64,000 nucleotides of DNA, taken from NCBI RefSeq assembly GCF_947489755.1, contig NZ_CANLFB010000013.1, forward strand, positions 54,991 through 118,990, given 5' to 3'. The notes below the pieces were generated by a model. That model did no database searches. It was given only the letters and a program-made list of their open reading frames with translations, and was not told the DNA's origin. Positions 1 through 9,952 of this stretch are shown in pieces; the first letter of the stretch is position 1; the number at the start of each line of letters is the position of its first letter. Source of the DNA: an uncultured Psychromonas sp. Its GTDB lineage: Bacteria; Pseudomonadota; Gammaproteobacteria; Enterobacterales; Psychromonadaceae. Made by a program: the position numbers and the translations under genes.

Positions 1-2
1 GT

Positions 3-557
3 CAAGTTTTAGTGTTTGTAAAAACTAAACACGGTGCAAACCGTCTGGTTAAAAACTTAGACGCACGTGGTATTCGTAGTGCTGCTATCCATGGTAATAA
101 AAGTCAAGGTGCACGTACTAAAGCATTAGCACAATTTAAAGATAGCCAAATCCAAGTATTAGTCGCAACTGATATTGCTGCACGTGGTATCGATATTGAT
201 CAACTACCTAATGTTGTTAACTTCGACTTACCTAATGTCAGTGAAGACTATGTACATCGTATCGGTCGTACTGGTCGTGCAGGTAATGAAGGTTTAGCGG
301 TATCGCTAGTATGTCAAGAAGAGTTCAAACTATTAAAAGATATTGAACGTCTGATTAAAAAGGTTATTCCACGCAAAATATTTGCAGGTTTTGAACCAGG
401 TGAACCATTACAGCCTTCTGTATTAGGTACACACGAGAAACAAGTTAAAAAACCAAAATCACCAAAAGTACCTCATAAAGATGGTGTTCGTTCTGGTGCA
501 AGAACAGGCAGTGCTAAGAAACAAAACGGACCAAGAAATAATTTTGTAGGCGGGTAG
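3..557 (+). CDS. rhlE: ATP-dependent RNA helicase RhlE-like, C-terminal part (5' truncated by window edge)
   Basis: The reading frame is open to the window edge, so only the C-terminal RecA-like domain of a DEAD-box helicase is present. Upstream of the first GTG the frame already reads [15 protein letters not shown], which matches the RhlE family, so GTG at 12 is not the true start. Visible helicase motifs are ARGIDI (motif V, about residue 60) and [10 protein letters not shown] (motif VI, about residue 82), followed by a basic Lys/Pro-rich tail typical of cold-associated RNA helicases. Known family role: ATP-driven unwinding of short RNA duplexes in ribosome assembly and RNA decay. A hairpin terminator follows at 605-652. 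RhlE versus a close DEAD-box paralogue cannot be fully settled without the N-terminal half. Confidence 0.9.
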   Translation, partial: QVLVFVKTKHGANRLVKNLDARGIRSAAIHGNKSQGARTKALAQFKDSQIQVLVATDIAARGIDIDQLPNVVNFDLPNVSEDYVHRIGRTGRAGNEGLAVSLVCQEEFKLLKDIERLIKKVIPRKIFAGFEPGEPLQPSVLGTHEKQVKKPKSPKVPHKDGVRSGARTGSAKKQNGPRNNFVGG

Positions 558-604
558 GTTAATGTTTAGTTTTTAAGTTATGTGAAAGTAACAAGCACAA
601 TAAG

Positions 605-652
605 AAAGCCTTTATTTTTCAGTCTATTTGGATTGATGATAAGGGCTTTTTT
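605..652 (+). terminator. Rho-independent terminator of rhlE
   Basis: AAAGCCTTTAT at 605-615 pairs with ATAAGGGCTTT at 639-649 (one T-G wobble) and is followed by a six-T run at 647-652. Confidence 0.75.
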
Positions 653-659
653 GTTGGTG

Positions 660-1015
660 TTGTTTGAGTGTTAGTCTGCTGCTTTTTATTTTTGATTTTT
701 GATTTTGGCTCGTCTGCGCTCGTTGGGGCATTTTGATTATTGTATGCAGTGTTTTCGCCTTGTCGGCGACTTTACTTTCTCTCTGCCAGCAGAGAAAGTA
801 AGCAAAGAGACTGGCACCCAATTCGTTTTTTAACCTGAATAAATAACAGCCTTCTTAACGCACCGCCCATACTCGACATCCATGTCTCGAAATGAGCTAG
901 CAACGGCAAAGTGCACGCAGAGCTTAGCCCGCTTATTTAACTATGCTGTCGCATAAATCGCTCCCTGCCTTACCTTGCTAAAGGCTGTAATTGATTCAGA
1001 AAAATTCAACGGGAG
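660..1015. repeat. Candidate dispersed intergenic repeat with internal hairpins
   Basis: This part of the 640-bp gap after rhlE has no credible gene; the short minus-strand ORF here is low-complexity. It has a perfect 9-bp hairpin, ACTTTCTCT at 774-782 against AGAGAAAGT at 791-799, and a TCGCC/GGCGA hairpin just upstream. It is more GC-balanced than the AT-rich DNA on either side. The combination (GAGAAAGTAAGCAAAGA and the following CTGGCACCC) resembles intergenic repeats I have seen in marine gammaproteobacteria. Only one copy is in this window, so repeat status is inferred. Confidence 0.35.
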
Positions 1016-1197
1016 GGTAGACGTAGCCACATTTTGTATCGTTCTTTATTAACTTATTGATACTGTTGGTTTGGTTAGTGGTTGTCTTGCGTTCTAAATG
1101 CGATTGACATAGTAATACTTGAAGTTAATTTAAATTATTTTCTAGGGATTTGATATGATTGTTTGATGATTATTTATAAGAATTACTGAAGGATTTA

Positions 1198-1659
1198 ATG
1201 CTTAAAAATACAGATTTAACTTGTGAGCTTATGGAAGCTAACACAACAAAAAATAATAAAGTATTAAACCCTGATAACGGTACTCTTATTTTTGGAAAAA
1301 TTCCTGATAACCCAACAGGGATACCAAGTGGTCTTATTTACTTAAGATTAGGCTATATAGGGAACGGTTCAGCGAGAAAAGGAGCTTTTGGAGCTAGGCA
1401 TATTTGGGAAAAGCACCAGACGGACTTATCTATCCAGAAACCAGAAGACTTACCTAAAACTCTTGCTAACATACTTACGGCTGGAGTTGATATATTATAT
1501 GAAGATTCAAATAAACCAGTTGTGTTAAATACACAAAAAGGTTTAGTTTCTTTGCAGTTAAAGAAAGATATTAGTGGCGGTAATGAATATTCAATTATTT
1601 CAGCATATGGGAGAAAAAATAGTAGAGGAGTTGTATTTGCAAAACTAGAAAAGGCTTAA
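1198..1659 (+). CDS. Orphan BECR-nuclease-like (PBECR-type) protein
   Basis: This 153-residue protein has a good ribosome site (AAGGA, 6 nt before ATG), no signal peptide and no membrane segment. The pattern around residues 60-80 (GAFGARHIWEKH), a following hydrophobic helix (LPKTLANILTAGV) and a late YSIISAYGRK strand resembles the BECR-fold nuclease domains (barnase/EndoU/colicin E5/RelE-like) that sit at the C-termini of phage MuF-type and polymorphic toxins. His68 and His73 would be candidate catalytic residues. It stands alone: there is no phage head gene beside it and no obvious immunity gene, only degenerate DNA downstream. The family call rests on pattern recall; that it is a toxin is inference. 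It could instead be a broken remnant of a larger toxin. Confidence 0.5.
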   Translation: MLKNTDLTCELMEANTTKNNKVLNPDNGTLIFGKIPDNPTGIPSGLIYLRLGYIGNGSARKGAFGARHIWEKHQTDLSIQKPEDLPKTLANILTAGVDILYEDSNKPVVLNTQKGLVSLQLKKDISGGNEYSIISAYGRKNSRGVVFAKLEKA

Positions 1660-2055
1660 ATATTAAGCCTCAGCAGTTAAAGGATATAGTTCGTAGCCTC
1701 TCTTTAGCACAATGGGGTCAGAGATCATCCATTATTGAATGTAACTATAATCAAACTCTCTTAGCAAAGTTTGTGGCAGGAGAATTGGCAGACTTGTAGC
1801 TAAGTAATCCAACCAAAAACGCTCTTCCAAATCCAATTATAACGAGGGTATAACCAAACTTCAAGCTAAGAACACATTAAAAAAGTTAAAAACAGATCAC
1901 AGGGGATCATTGGCTCTCTTAAACTTAAAGGCAAAAAGACTGAACTCCGAATTTAAGCTCTTCGATGAGTGCAGAAGGACTAATTCCTTCTTAAATAAGA
2001 TCCCATTAATATCGGCTGATTATTCTTTTATTTCTAGACATCTAGACTCTTAGAC
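1660..2055. other. Degenerate intergenic region after the nuclease-like ORF
   Basis: No ORF of note is present. It contains the string TGGGGTCAGAGATCA near 1711, a kind of sequence often found at ends of REP-associated transposase elements, and a perfect 7-bp hairpin AGAAGGA (1973-1979) / TCCTTCT (1985-1991). This may be decayed mobile-element DNA; the evidence is weak. Confidence 0.3.
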
Positions 2056-2084
2056 TTCTTATTGCTTTTCATTACCCGTATAAT
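2056..2084 (+). promoter_or_regulatory. Candidate sigma70 promoter of the ECF transporter operon
   Basis: A consensus -10 box TATAAT lies at 2079-2084, with a weak -35 box TTCTTA at 2056-2061 and a 17-bp spacer. Transcription would start near 2091, leaving about 25 nt of leader, too short for a riboswitch. Confidence 0.5.
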
Positions 2085-2116
2085 CAGCGCCGTCTAATTT
2101 AATTAATGAGGTATAC

Positions 2117-2665
2117 ATGAAGTTAACCACTAAAACGGTTGTTGTTATTGCTGTAGGGGCTGCCCTTTATGGCATTGGTGGGTTACCTATGTTTGGTATA
2201 CCTGTATTCGCTAATACAACGTTAAAACCTGCGATGGCGATTCTTGCGCTATTTTCTGTCTTATTTGGTCCGCTAGTTGGTTTTTTAGTGGGTTTTATCG
2301 GTCACTGGGTGACTGATTTATTCGCAGGTTGGGGCGTTTGGTTTACTTGGGTGTTAGGCTCAGGGATTGTTGGTTTGGTGATTGGTTTATTCCCAAGGTT
2401 AACGAATCAAAGAATTCAATCTGGTCTCTTTGAGATGAAAGATTTTATATTGTTTGTTGTGCTTGCGTTAGTTGGTAATGTCGTTGGTTATGGTTGTTCT
2501 GCTTTCTTAGATACGATTTTATATGCAGAACCGTTTGCTAAAGTATTTACGCAGCTTATATTTGTTGCTTCGGGTAATACGCTGTTAATTGCTGTAGTGG
2601 GTTACTTTATTTTGAAATCTGCTGCTAAGCGAAATCAACAAAGTAGTCATCTGAGCGAGGAATAA
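2117..2665 (+). CDS. ECF transporter S component, UPF0397 family
   Basis: This 182-residue, very hydrophobic protein has about five or six membrane segments. It matches the UPF0397 family, with the typical stretch [21 protein letters not shown] around residues 42-62. Family members are substrate-binding (S) subunits of energy-coupling-factor vitamin importers; some are annotated for riboflavin, but the substrate is not established here. The start ATG has GAGG 7 nt upstream. The fused ATPase and the T component follow directly, giving a complete dedicated (group I) ECF transporter. No TPP, FMN or cobalamin riboswitch was recognised upstream, so regulation gives no substrate clue. Confidence 0.85.
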   Translation: MKLTTKTVVVIAVGAALYGIGGLPMFGIPVFANTTLKPAMAILALFSVLFGPLVGFLVGFIGHWVTDLFAGWGVWFTWVLGSGIVGLVIGLFPRLTNQRIQSGLFEMKDFILFVVLALVGNVVGYGCSAFLDTILYAEPFAKVFTQLIFVASGNTLLIAVVGYFILKSAAKRNQQSSHLSEE

Positions 2666-2671
2666 TCAGTA

Positions 2672-4372
2672 ATGCAGATTGAATTTTCAGATTTTTCTTT
2701 TCAATATAAATCGTTGGATAAACCAACGCTTAAAAATATTAATCTGAAAATACAAAAAGGCGAAAAAATTGTCATCATCGGCGCAAGTGGCAGTGGTAAG
2801 TCAACTATCGGTCGATGTTTAAATGGACTGATTCCACATGCGATAAAAGGGCAGTGTTCGGGCCAACTTAACATTGCGGGTAAAGATACTAGCCGTTTTG
2901 AAATGCAACATTATACGGAATTAGTTGGTACTGTATTACAGGATACTGACAGCCAGTTTGTGGGATTGACGGTAGGTGAAGATATTGCCTTTGCATTAGA
3001 AAACCAATGTACGCCAACAGTTGAAATGTATCCCGTCGTAAAATCCACAGCACAGATGGTTGAGCTAGAATCGATGTTAGATCGTTCTCCGCAAGAGTTG
3101 TCTGGCGGACAAAAACAGCGTGTTTCATTAGCGGGGATTCTAGTAGATGATGTTGATATTTTATTGTTTGATGAGCCCTTAGCGGCACTCGATCCTAAAA
3201 CTAGTAAAAAAACCATTGAGATTATCGACCAGTTACATCGTGATGCAGGTAAAACCATTATTATTATTGAACATCGTTTAGAAGATGTTTTACATCGCGA
3301 TGTTGACCGTATTATTTTGATGGCAGAAGGGCAAATCGTTGCTGATATGACGCCTGATGAACTATTAGCTTCTTCGTTACTTGAAACCCATGGAATACGT
3401 GAACCACTTTATTTGTCGGCATTAAAGTCTGCGGGTTGTACTCTTAACAGGAATGATAAACCAGCTAATTTGAGATCATTGTCTTTAGAACAATATAAAG
3501 GGGATGTATTGGATTGGTTTAATGCTTCTCACATAGATGCTCTGCCTATAGAGCAACCTGCGTTATTAACGTTATCAGGATTAACTTACTCTTATAATGG
3601 CGATGTTAATGCCGTTGATGATGTTAGTTTTTCGGTTAACAAAGGTGAGTTTGTTTCGATTCTAGGTAAAAATGGCTCAGGCAAATCAACGTTAACAAAA
3701 CTCATTATGGGCGTTGTTGAGCCTGACTTAGGTAAGATCTTCCTTAATGATCAAGATCTTGCTGAGTTAAGTATTTTTGAACGTAGCCAACGTGTTGGTG
3801 TGGTGATGCAAAATCCCAATCATATGATTTCACATCACATGATAGTGGATGAAGTCGCTTTTGGTCTGCGTAATCGGGGTGTCGACGAAAAGATCATTGA
3901 TGAAAAAGTAATGCATGTACTCACGCTTTGTGGGTTAAAAAAATACCGTAATTGGCCAATTGATGCATTAAGCTATGGCCAGAAAAAGCGTGTCACTATC
4001 GCTTCTATTCTGGTGTTAGAGCCTGAGTTATTGATTTTAGATGAGCCCACGGCAGGGCAGGATTACCGTAGTTATACTGCCATGTTGAGTTTCATTAAAG
4101 AACTGAATGCTAACTTAGGCATTACCGTGGTGATCATCTCTCATGATATGCATCTGGTTTTGGAATATACAACACGCTCTATTGTGTTATCCGATAGCAA
4201 GTTAATTGCAGATGCGCCAATGACTGACGTGTTTAGTCAACCTGATTTATTAGCCAAAGCTAACCTCACTACCACCAGTTTATATGAATTAGCGGTTCAT
4301 TTAGGTATCCATGATACCAGTGCGTTTATGCAATATTTCATTCAAACAGAACAAGCGAGAAACATTGCGTGA
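2672..4372 (+). CDS. ECF transporter ATPase, two fused ABC domains
   Basis: This 566-residue energizing subunit carries two tandem ABC ATPase domains in one chain, as in YkoD-type proteins. Domain 1 has Walker A GASGSGKST (about residue 37), signature LSGGQKQR and Walker B ILLFDEPLAALD. Domain 2 starts near residue 290 with Walker A GKNGSGKST, a variant signature LSYGQKKR and Walker B LLILDEPTAGQD. The protein couples ATP hydrolysis to uptake through the S and T subunits at the inner membrane. It begins 6 bp after the S-component gene and its stop overlaps the next start by 4 bp (GTGA), showing translational coupling. Long antisense ORFs here are shadows. Confidence 0.93.
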   Translation: MQIEFSDFSFQYKSLDKPTLKNINLKIQKGEKIVIIGASGSGKSTIGRCLNGLIPHAIKGQCSGQLNIAGKDTSRFEMQHYTELVGTVLQDTDSQFVGLTVGEDIAFALENQCTPTVEMYPVVKSTAQMVELESMLDRSPQELSGGQKQRVSLAGILVDDVDILLFDEPLAALDPKTSKKTIEIIDQLHRDAGKTIIIIEHRLEDVLHRDVDRIILMAEGQIVADMTPDELLASSLLETHGIREPLYLSALKSAGCTLNRNDKPANLRSLSLEQYKGDVLDWFNASHIDALPIEQPALLTLSGLTYSYNGDVNAVDDVSFSVNKGEFVSILGKNGSGKSTLTKLIMGVVEPDLGKIFLNDQDLAELSIFERSQRVGVVMQNPNHMISHHMIVDEVAFGLRNRGVDEKIIDEKVMHVLTLCGLKKYRNWPIDALSYGQKKRVTIASILVLEPELLILDEPTAGQDYRSYTAMLSFIKELNANLGITVVIISHDMHLVLEYTTRSIVLSDSKLIADAPMTDVFSQPDLLAKANLTTTSLYELAVHLGIHDTSAFMQYFIQTEQARNIA

Positions 4373-5208
4373 AAGCAGAAAAAATATCATTTGGGATAAG
4401 TTATATTGATACTAAGTCCGCTCTTCATCAATTAAATGGAATTACTAAGTTTGTTCTGTTTATGGCTTGGGTGACAGTGGTACTGACGACCTTTGATTTA
4501 CGCCTTATTATTGCCTTAGTTTGTTTAGGCTTATTACTGCTTAAAATGACCAAGGTGCCTGTTAAAGCTTACCGCGCATTGTTGATTGCTACCGCGAGTG
4601 TGTTGTCATTAAATGCTTTATTCATGTTTTTATTAGCGCCACAGCAGGGAACTGAATTCATGGGAACTGAGACGGTGCTATTGCCCCTTGGTTTTTATTC
4701 AATTACGCAAGAAACACTCTTTTATTTAGTGACGATCACCTTAAAGTATTTCAGCATGTTTCCGATTGCGTTAGTGTTTGTGTTTACGACACATCCTACT
4801 GAATTTTCGGCGAGTCTTAACCGTTTAGGTGTGCCTTATAAAATAGCTTATGCAGTGAGTTTAACATTACGTTATTTACCTGAAATTAAAAAAGATTACG
4901 TGAATATAATGCATGCTCAACAAGCGCGTGGTATTGAGTTGTCTAAGAAAGCATCTTTATTTTCTCGTTTAAAAAATCTAACCAATATTTTAGGCCCATT
5001 AATTTTCACTAGCTTGGATAGAACAGAAGAGATATCAAATGCCATGACATTACGTGGTTTTGGACGTAATAAGTCACGGACTTGGTATAGTTTAAAACCT
5101 TTAACCGGTAAAGACTGGGTCTGTTTACTAACGATTATCGTCTGCGTTTCGTTAGCAATTGTTAAACGCGTCATTGAGCCTCAGTTATTTTGGTATCCGT
5201 TTAATTAA
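4369..5208 (+). CDS. ECF transporter T component (EcfT)
   Basis: This 279-residue membrane protein has a hydrophobic N-terminal half and a cytoplasmic helical region containing the two short coupling motifs of EcfT proteins. They are seen as QQARGIEL (about residue 186) and NAMTLRGFGR (about residue 227), which dock onto the ATPase domains. The GTG start overlaps the stop of the ATPase gene, so expression is probably coupled. It scaffolds the S component and the fused ATPase into one vitamin importer. No terminator hairpin is obvious in the 129 bp before the next gene. Confidence 0.9.
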   Translation: MKAEKISFGISYIDTKSALHQLNGITKFVLFMAWVTVVLTTFDLRLIIALVCLGLLLLKMTKVPVKAYRALLIATASVLSLNALFMFLLAPQQGTEFMGTETVLLPLGFYSITQETLFYLVTITLKYFSMFPIALVFVFTTHPTEFSASLNRLGVPYKIAYAVSLTLRYLPEIKKDYVNIMHAQQARGIELSKKASLFSRLKNLTNILGPLIFTSLDRTEEISNAMTLRGFGRNKSRTWYSLKPLTGKDWVCLLTIIVCVSLAIVKRVIEPQLFWYPFN

Positions 5209-5337
5209 TAGTCGACTGATTGCCTGTATTTATAGTTCTAATTATTAAGCACATGTTACCTTTTTAATCTGTGTTAATCTCCGTATTAGAAAGTGCTATC
5301 CACTAACGTTAGTCACTGCGGCGAAAGGTCACTATTA

Positions 5338-5814
5338 ATGAAAAAAATTGCTATTTTTGCTGATGTTCAAAACATCTATTACACCACTCGCCAAGCCTAT
5401 GGAAAACAATTTAATTATCGTAAGTTGTGGCAACAGATATCAGCTCAAGGCGACATTGTTTGTGCTTATGCTTATGCTATTGACCGTGGTGATGACAAAC
5501 AACAAAAGTTTCAAGAGGTGTTAAAATACGTTGGATTTGACGTAAAACTTAAACCTTTTATTCAACGTAGTGACGGTACTGCAAAGGGCGATTGGGATGT
5601 CGGCATTACTATTGATGTAATGGAAGTGGCGTCTTCAGTTGATACAGTGATTTTACTAACGGGTGATGGAGATTTTGCTATTTTACTAGATAAAGTAAAA
5701 GACGTTTATCAAGTCACAACAGAAGCTTACGGTGTGCCTAAGTTAACGGCAAAAGCATTAATAGATGCTTGTAGCGTATTTCATCCTATTGAAAGTGAAC
5801 TGTTATTAAATTGA
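5338..5814 (+). CDS. NYN domain protein (LabA/DUF88-like PIN-fold nuclease)
   Basis: This is a 158-residue single-domain protein. The acidic residues of a PIN-like active site are visible: IFADVQNI near the N-terminus, GDWDVGITIDVM in the middle and LLTGDGDF near residue 122. NYN proteins are metal-dependent ribonucleases or RNA-processing factors; the substrate here is unknown. I chose ATG at 5338 rather than GTG at 5293. The protein then begins MKKIAIFADVQN as in homologues, and GAAAGG lies upstream, whereas the extra N-terminal residues look non-coding. It is a single gene between the ECF operon and the OB-fold gene. Confidence 0.85.
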   Translation: MKKIAIFADVQNIYYTTRQAYGKQFNYRKLWQQISAQGDIVCAYAYAIDRGDDKQQKFQEVLKYVGFDVKLKPFIQRSDGTAKGDWDVGITIDVMEVASSVDTVILLTGDGDFAILLDKVKDVYQVTTEAYGVPKLTAKALIDACSVFHPIESELLLN

Positions 5815-6017
5815 GCTTAATTTAACTGAGCGAAATTTCAATCTTCAATCTTCAAATTAAATTTGAACGATCATTAATTTCCTTAGTCATAAATAGTGAG
5901 GGCTTTAATCAATTGCCAACCTTAACCTATTGTTTAAATAACAATTATTAGTTAATAAAGTCAATGATATTAAAGGCTACTTTCACTTTTTATTTCTTTT
6001 AAAGAATGAGGATATTT

Positions 6018-6365
6018 ATGTTTAAAGGTTTAATCGTAGTTCTATTTACTAGTTTATTTTCTCTTAGCGCTTTTGCTGCATTCGTTGGTCCAGGATCAAC
6101 ATCAATACAAACAACCACAGTAAAAGAAGCTATTGAATTAGCAGATGATAGCAAAGTCGCATTAGAAGGCACGCTAGTTAAACAAACTTCTGACGAACAC
6201 TACTTATTCAGAGACCAAACGGGTGAAGTAATGGTCGAAATAGATAGCGAAGATTTCCGCCATGTTACCGTAACGCCTGAAGATAAAATTCGTATCACTG
6301 GTGAAGTGGACAGTGACTGGTCTGAAAACAAGATTGATATCGATCATTTAGAACTTATTAAGTAA
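6018..6365 (+). CDS. Periplasmic bacterial OB-fold (BOF/YgiW-YdeI) protein
   Basis: This 115-residue protein has a clear signal peptide (cleavage expected after SAFA, residue 20) and a mature domain typical of the YgiW/YdeI family. That domain includes GTLVKQTSDEHYLFRDQTGE and a closing stretch IRITGEVDSDW. Family members are small periplasmic stress or envelope proteins, some linked to peroxide, cationic peptide or metal resistance; the ligand is unknown. TGAGG sits 6 nt before ATG 6018, so I prefer this to ATG 6006. A strong terminator follows at once, so it is monocistronic. Confidence 0.85.
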   Translation: MFKGLIVVLFTSLFSLSAFAAFVGPGSTSIQTTTVKEAIELADDSKVALEGTLVKQTSDEHYLFRDQTGEVMVEIDSEDFRHVTVTPEDKIRITGEVDSDWSENKIDIDHLELIK

Positions 6366-6387
6366 TGTTTTAATAAGCTTAAAAGAG

Positions 6388-6416
6388 AAATGCCGCTTTA
6401 TTAAAGCGGCATTTTT
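6388..6416 (+). terminator. Rho-independent terminator of the OB-fold protein gene
   Basis: AAATGCCGCTTT at 6388-6399 and AAAGCGGCATTT at 6403-6414 form a perfect 12-bp stem with a 3-nt loop, followed by Ts. Confidence 0.95.
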
Positions 6417-6474
6417 GTATGTGTCGATAACTGTTAAGCAATTAAATCGCCAGGTGACTAGTCGCTAAAAAACT

Positions 6475-6565
6475 AAGTCATTAACTGTTAAAGAATCAAG
6501 TCATTAAGCGTTAAAGAACCAGTAACTAATTAAATATCAAGGTAAGAAACTAAATATCTAAGTAA
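6475..6565. repeat. Short degenerate tandem repeats
   Basis: Two adjacent 23-bp copies beginning AAGTCATTAA (6475-6497 and 6498-6520) differ at only a few positions. They are followed by two looser copies built on CTAAATATC-AAGTAAG. They lie downstream of hemB and have no known function. Confidence 0.6.
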
Positions 6566-6588
6566 GTAACCAATGACAGCTTAAATTG

Positions 6589-7662
<1,074 letters not shown>

Positions 7663-7759
7663 TCAAAAGTAATGTTAAATACAAATAAAAATATTTACTA
7701 CCTTAAAGCCAATTGAAATAAACCCAATTGAAAGTGAGAGCGAACATTAATAATGCGCT

Positions 7760-8542
7760 TTAAGTTAGGTTAAAAAAAGCCTTACTTGTTTTTTCGGTAG
7801 AGGCTAAAAACTCGTGTAAATCTTGCTGACGAGCATGCGCAATGGTTTCAGCGATATAAGGTAAATACTTCGGTTCATTACGACTTGATTTTGGTTTAGG
7901 ACGCATTGAACGAGGTAATAAATAAGGGCTGTCGGTTTCAATCATTAAACGATCATCTGGGATCATTTTTACTAATTCTAGTAAATGTGTTCCTCGACGT
8001 TCATCACATATCCAGCCCGTAATACCAATATGTAAATCTAAGGCTAAACAACGCTCGAGCTCTTCTTGAGTGCCCGTGAAACAATGTACTACTGCGCTAG
8101 GCAGTTGTTTGATGTAAGGCGTTAATAACTCAATAAAACGTTGATTAGCATCGCGTTCATGCATAAAAACAGGTAACTGGTACTCAACGGCTAATTCCAG
8201 TTGTTGTATAAACGCTTTTTCTTGTTCTGCAGGTGTTGAGAAATTTCGATTAAAATCTAGACCGCATTCACCAACCGCCTTTACTTCTGGTTGCGTTAAT
8301 AACTCACGTAATTGTGCCACTGATGCTGCTGTCATTGAACTTGCATCATGCGGGTGAATACCTGCGGTACTGTAGATGAAGTCAGGGTTTGCTTTAGCTA
8401 ACACTAAGGCTTGCTGGCTTTCAATAAGGTTAGTACCGGTTACCATTAGCTTTGTAAGGCCAGCTTGTTTAGCATTTTCAATAACCGATGCTAAGTCTTT
8501 ATCAAAACGCTTATTAGTTAAGTTAACGCCAATATCAATCAT
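7760..8542 (-). CDS. tatD: TatD-family metal-dependent deoxyribonuclease
   Basis: This is a TIM-barrel hydrolase of 260 residues with the family motifs [29 protein letters not shown] and [11 protein letters not shown], which hold the two-metal site. TatD is a 3'-5' nuclease, historically grouped with Tat export although not required for it. I set the start at ATG 8542 ([13 protein letters not shown]), which aligns with E. coli MFDIGVNL. The longer frame would add a lysine-rich extension inside tatC. The gene overlaps the end of tatC by 8 bp, so the two are cotranscribed. The RD of the usual HCRDA motif is kept in a slightly changed HERDA, with Cys replaced by Glu. Confidence 0.93.
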   Translation of the reverse strand: MIDIGVNLTNKRFDKDLASVIENAKQAGLTKLMVTGTNLIESQQALVLAKANPDFIYSTAGIHPHDASSMTAASVAQLRELLTQPEVKAVGECGLDFNRNFSTPAEQEKAFIQQLELAVEYQLPVFMHERDANQRFIELLTPYIKQLPSAVVHCFTGTQEELERCLALDLHIGITGWICDERRGTHLLELVKMIPDDRLMIETDSPYLLPRSMRPKPKSSRNEPKYLPYIAETIAHARQQDLHEFLASTEKTSKAFFNLT

Positions 8543-9338
8543 TAGCTTTTGATTCTTTATGGATGGTATTTTCTTCTGGATCTTGCTCATCATCTGACGC
8601 TGGTTTTTTCACATAAAAGCGAGCAAATAATAAACCTAACTCAAATAAAATAAGCATTGGTACTGCTAATAAGGTTTGAGATATCACATCTGGTGGCGTT
8701 AATAACATGCCAAATATAAAAGCGGCAACCACAATATAAGGGCGTTTAGCTCTTAATGAATCAGGTGTTGTTGCGCCTGTCCAACATAACAGCAAAGTGG
8801 CAACGGGTATTTCAAATGCTAAGCCAAAGGCAAAAAATAATTTTAATACAAAGTCTAAATAACTGCTGATATCCGTAGCGATAGTCACGCCTTCTGGCGC
8901 AGTACTGGTAAAGAATGAAAATACCAAAGGGAAGACAACGTAATAAGAAAATACCATGCCTAAATAAAATAGCAGTGCGCTACTAATCACTAACGGAGCA
9001 ATGAGCTTTTGTTCGTGCTTGTATAAACCAGGTGCGATAAAAGCCCATACTTGATATAAAATTGCAGGTATTGCGACAAAAATAGAGAGTACGATAGTTA
9101 ATTTAATCGGTGTGAAGAAAGGCGTTGCGACACCTGTAGCAATCATACTTGAGCCTTCAGGCAGCTGACTGGTTAACGGAATTGCAATGTATTGGTAAAT
9201 ATCATTTGAAAAATAAACCAAACTAAGAAAGATAGCTAATACCACGACAACAACTTTTAGAATACGATCACGTAACTCTAAAAGGTGAGTAATTAATGGC
9301 AAACTATGTTGTGCCTGATCTGACGCTTGCTCACTCAT
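8535..9338 (-). CDS. tatC: Twin-arginine translocase subunit TatC
   Basis: This 267-residue polytopic inner-membrane protein has six predicted membrane segments. The conserved N-terminal [10 protein letters not shown] (residues 19-28) contributes to the twin-arginine signal binding site, and the conserved glutamate lies in [11 protein letters not shown]. TatC recognises folded, cofactor-bearing export substrates together with TatB. The hydrophilic C-terminal tail, rich in Asp, Glu and Lys, is somewhat longer than in E. coli. It starts 3 bp after the tatB stop and overlaps tatD. Confidence 0.97.
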   Translation of the reverse strand: MSEQASDQAQHSLPLITHLLELRDRILKVVVVVLAIFLSLVYFSNDIYQYIAIPLTSQLPEGSSMIATGVATPFFTPIKLTIVLSIFVAIPAILYQVWAFIAPGLYKHEQKLIAPLVISSALLFYLGMVFSYYVVFPLVFSFFTSTAPEGVTIATDISSYLDFVLKLFFAFGLAFEIPVATLLLCWTGATTPDSLRAKRPYIVVAAFIFGMLLTPPDVISQTLLAVPMLILFELGLLFARFYVKKPASDDEQDPEENTIHKESKAND

Positions 9339-9341
9339 TAA

Positions 9342-9803
9342 TTATTTTTCCTGCTGCGGTATTGTTTTTGAAGGTGCTAGTTCTGAAGGTGTTACTTTTG
9401 AAATAGTCGCTTCTGATTTTTCATTTTTTGTTAAGGCTTGTGTATCAGTGTCGACTGCTTTCGCTTCTTTTTGAGATTTAGCTTGAGCATTCATTAAATC
9501 ATCAACGTTGTTTTTGTAAGGGCGCGTTAATTGTTCAACACTCTCTTTCATTTCATCGATTGATGCTTTTAAATCAGGATCTATTTTATCTAAGCCTTGC
9601 TTGCTGGCCTTGATCATATTCTCATTCATTTCATGTAATTCAAGCTCTTGAGATATTTCATTCTTTACTGAATTAGCCATACTTTTAGCAGTATTAACCC
9701 ACTTCATCACAGTACGAATAGCGATAGGCAAACGCTGAGGCCCTAGCACGACTAATCCTATTACGGAAATCAACATGATTTCCCAAAAGCCAATATCAAA
9801 CAT
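9342..9803 (-). CDS. tatB: Twin-arginine translocase subunit TatB
   Basis: TatB has one N-terminal membrane helix (MFDIGFWEIMLISVIGLVVL), then the GPQRLP hinge, an amphipathic helix and a variable acidic/lysine-rich tail, 153 residues in all. The Glu in helix 1 and the GPxRLP hinge separate it from TatA. It forms the substrate receptor with TatC. It lies 3 bp upstream of tatC but 142 bp from tatA, an unusually wide tatA-tatB gap that holds no ORF. Confidence 0.95.
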   Translation of the reverse strand: MFDIGFWEIMLISVIGLVVLGPQRLPIAIRTVMKWVNTAKSMANSVKNEISQELELHEMNENMIKASKQGLDKIDPDLKASIDEMKESVEQLTRPYKNNVDDLMNAQAKSQKEAKAVDTDTQALTKNEKSEATISKVTPSELAPSKTIPQQEK

Positions 9804-9934
9804 TAATTAATGCACCTTGTTTCGGGTCATTGTTATAACCGTCTTTTTTAAGAATACGTTTCTCATTAGAAGTATAATAAGTGCCTATAATGGGTCAATA
9901 TGTTAAATGACGGTAAACATTACAGGCTACTCTC

Positions 9935-9952
9935 AGACTAATAAATTAGTCT
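9935..9952. repeat. Perfect inverted repeat at the tatA stop codon
   Basis: AGACTAAT (9935-9942) and ATTAGTCT (9945-9952) flank a 2-nt centre and include the tatA stop. The T-run lies on the plus-strand side, so it is not a normal terminator for tatA, but it could stabilise or process the tatA 3' end. Confidence 0.6.

Noticed and set aside
624..821. 65-codon minus-strand ORF after rhlE
   Set aside because: It spans the terminator and the hairpin repeat, is lysine/glutamine/serine-rich low complexity and has no ribosome site.
2085..2116. Riboswitch upstream of the ECF transporter
   Set aside because: No TPP, FMN, cobalamin or preQ1 conserved boxes were found, and the predicted leader is only about 25 nt.
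2889..3258. Two long antisense ORFs inside the ECF ATPase gene
   Set aside because: They lie opposite the conserved ABC motifs, have no ribosome site and look like no protein family; they are shadows of the coding strand.
8543..8593. Longer N-terminus for TatD
   Set aside because: The extra 17 residues lie within tatC and are absent from the family; ATG 8542 aligns with E. coli TatD.
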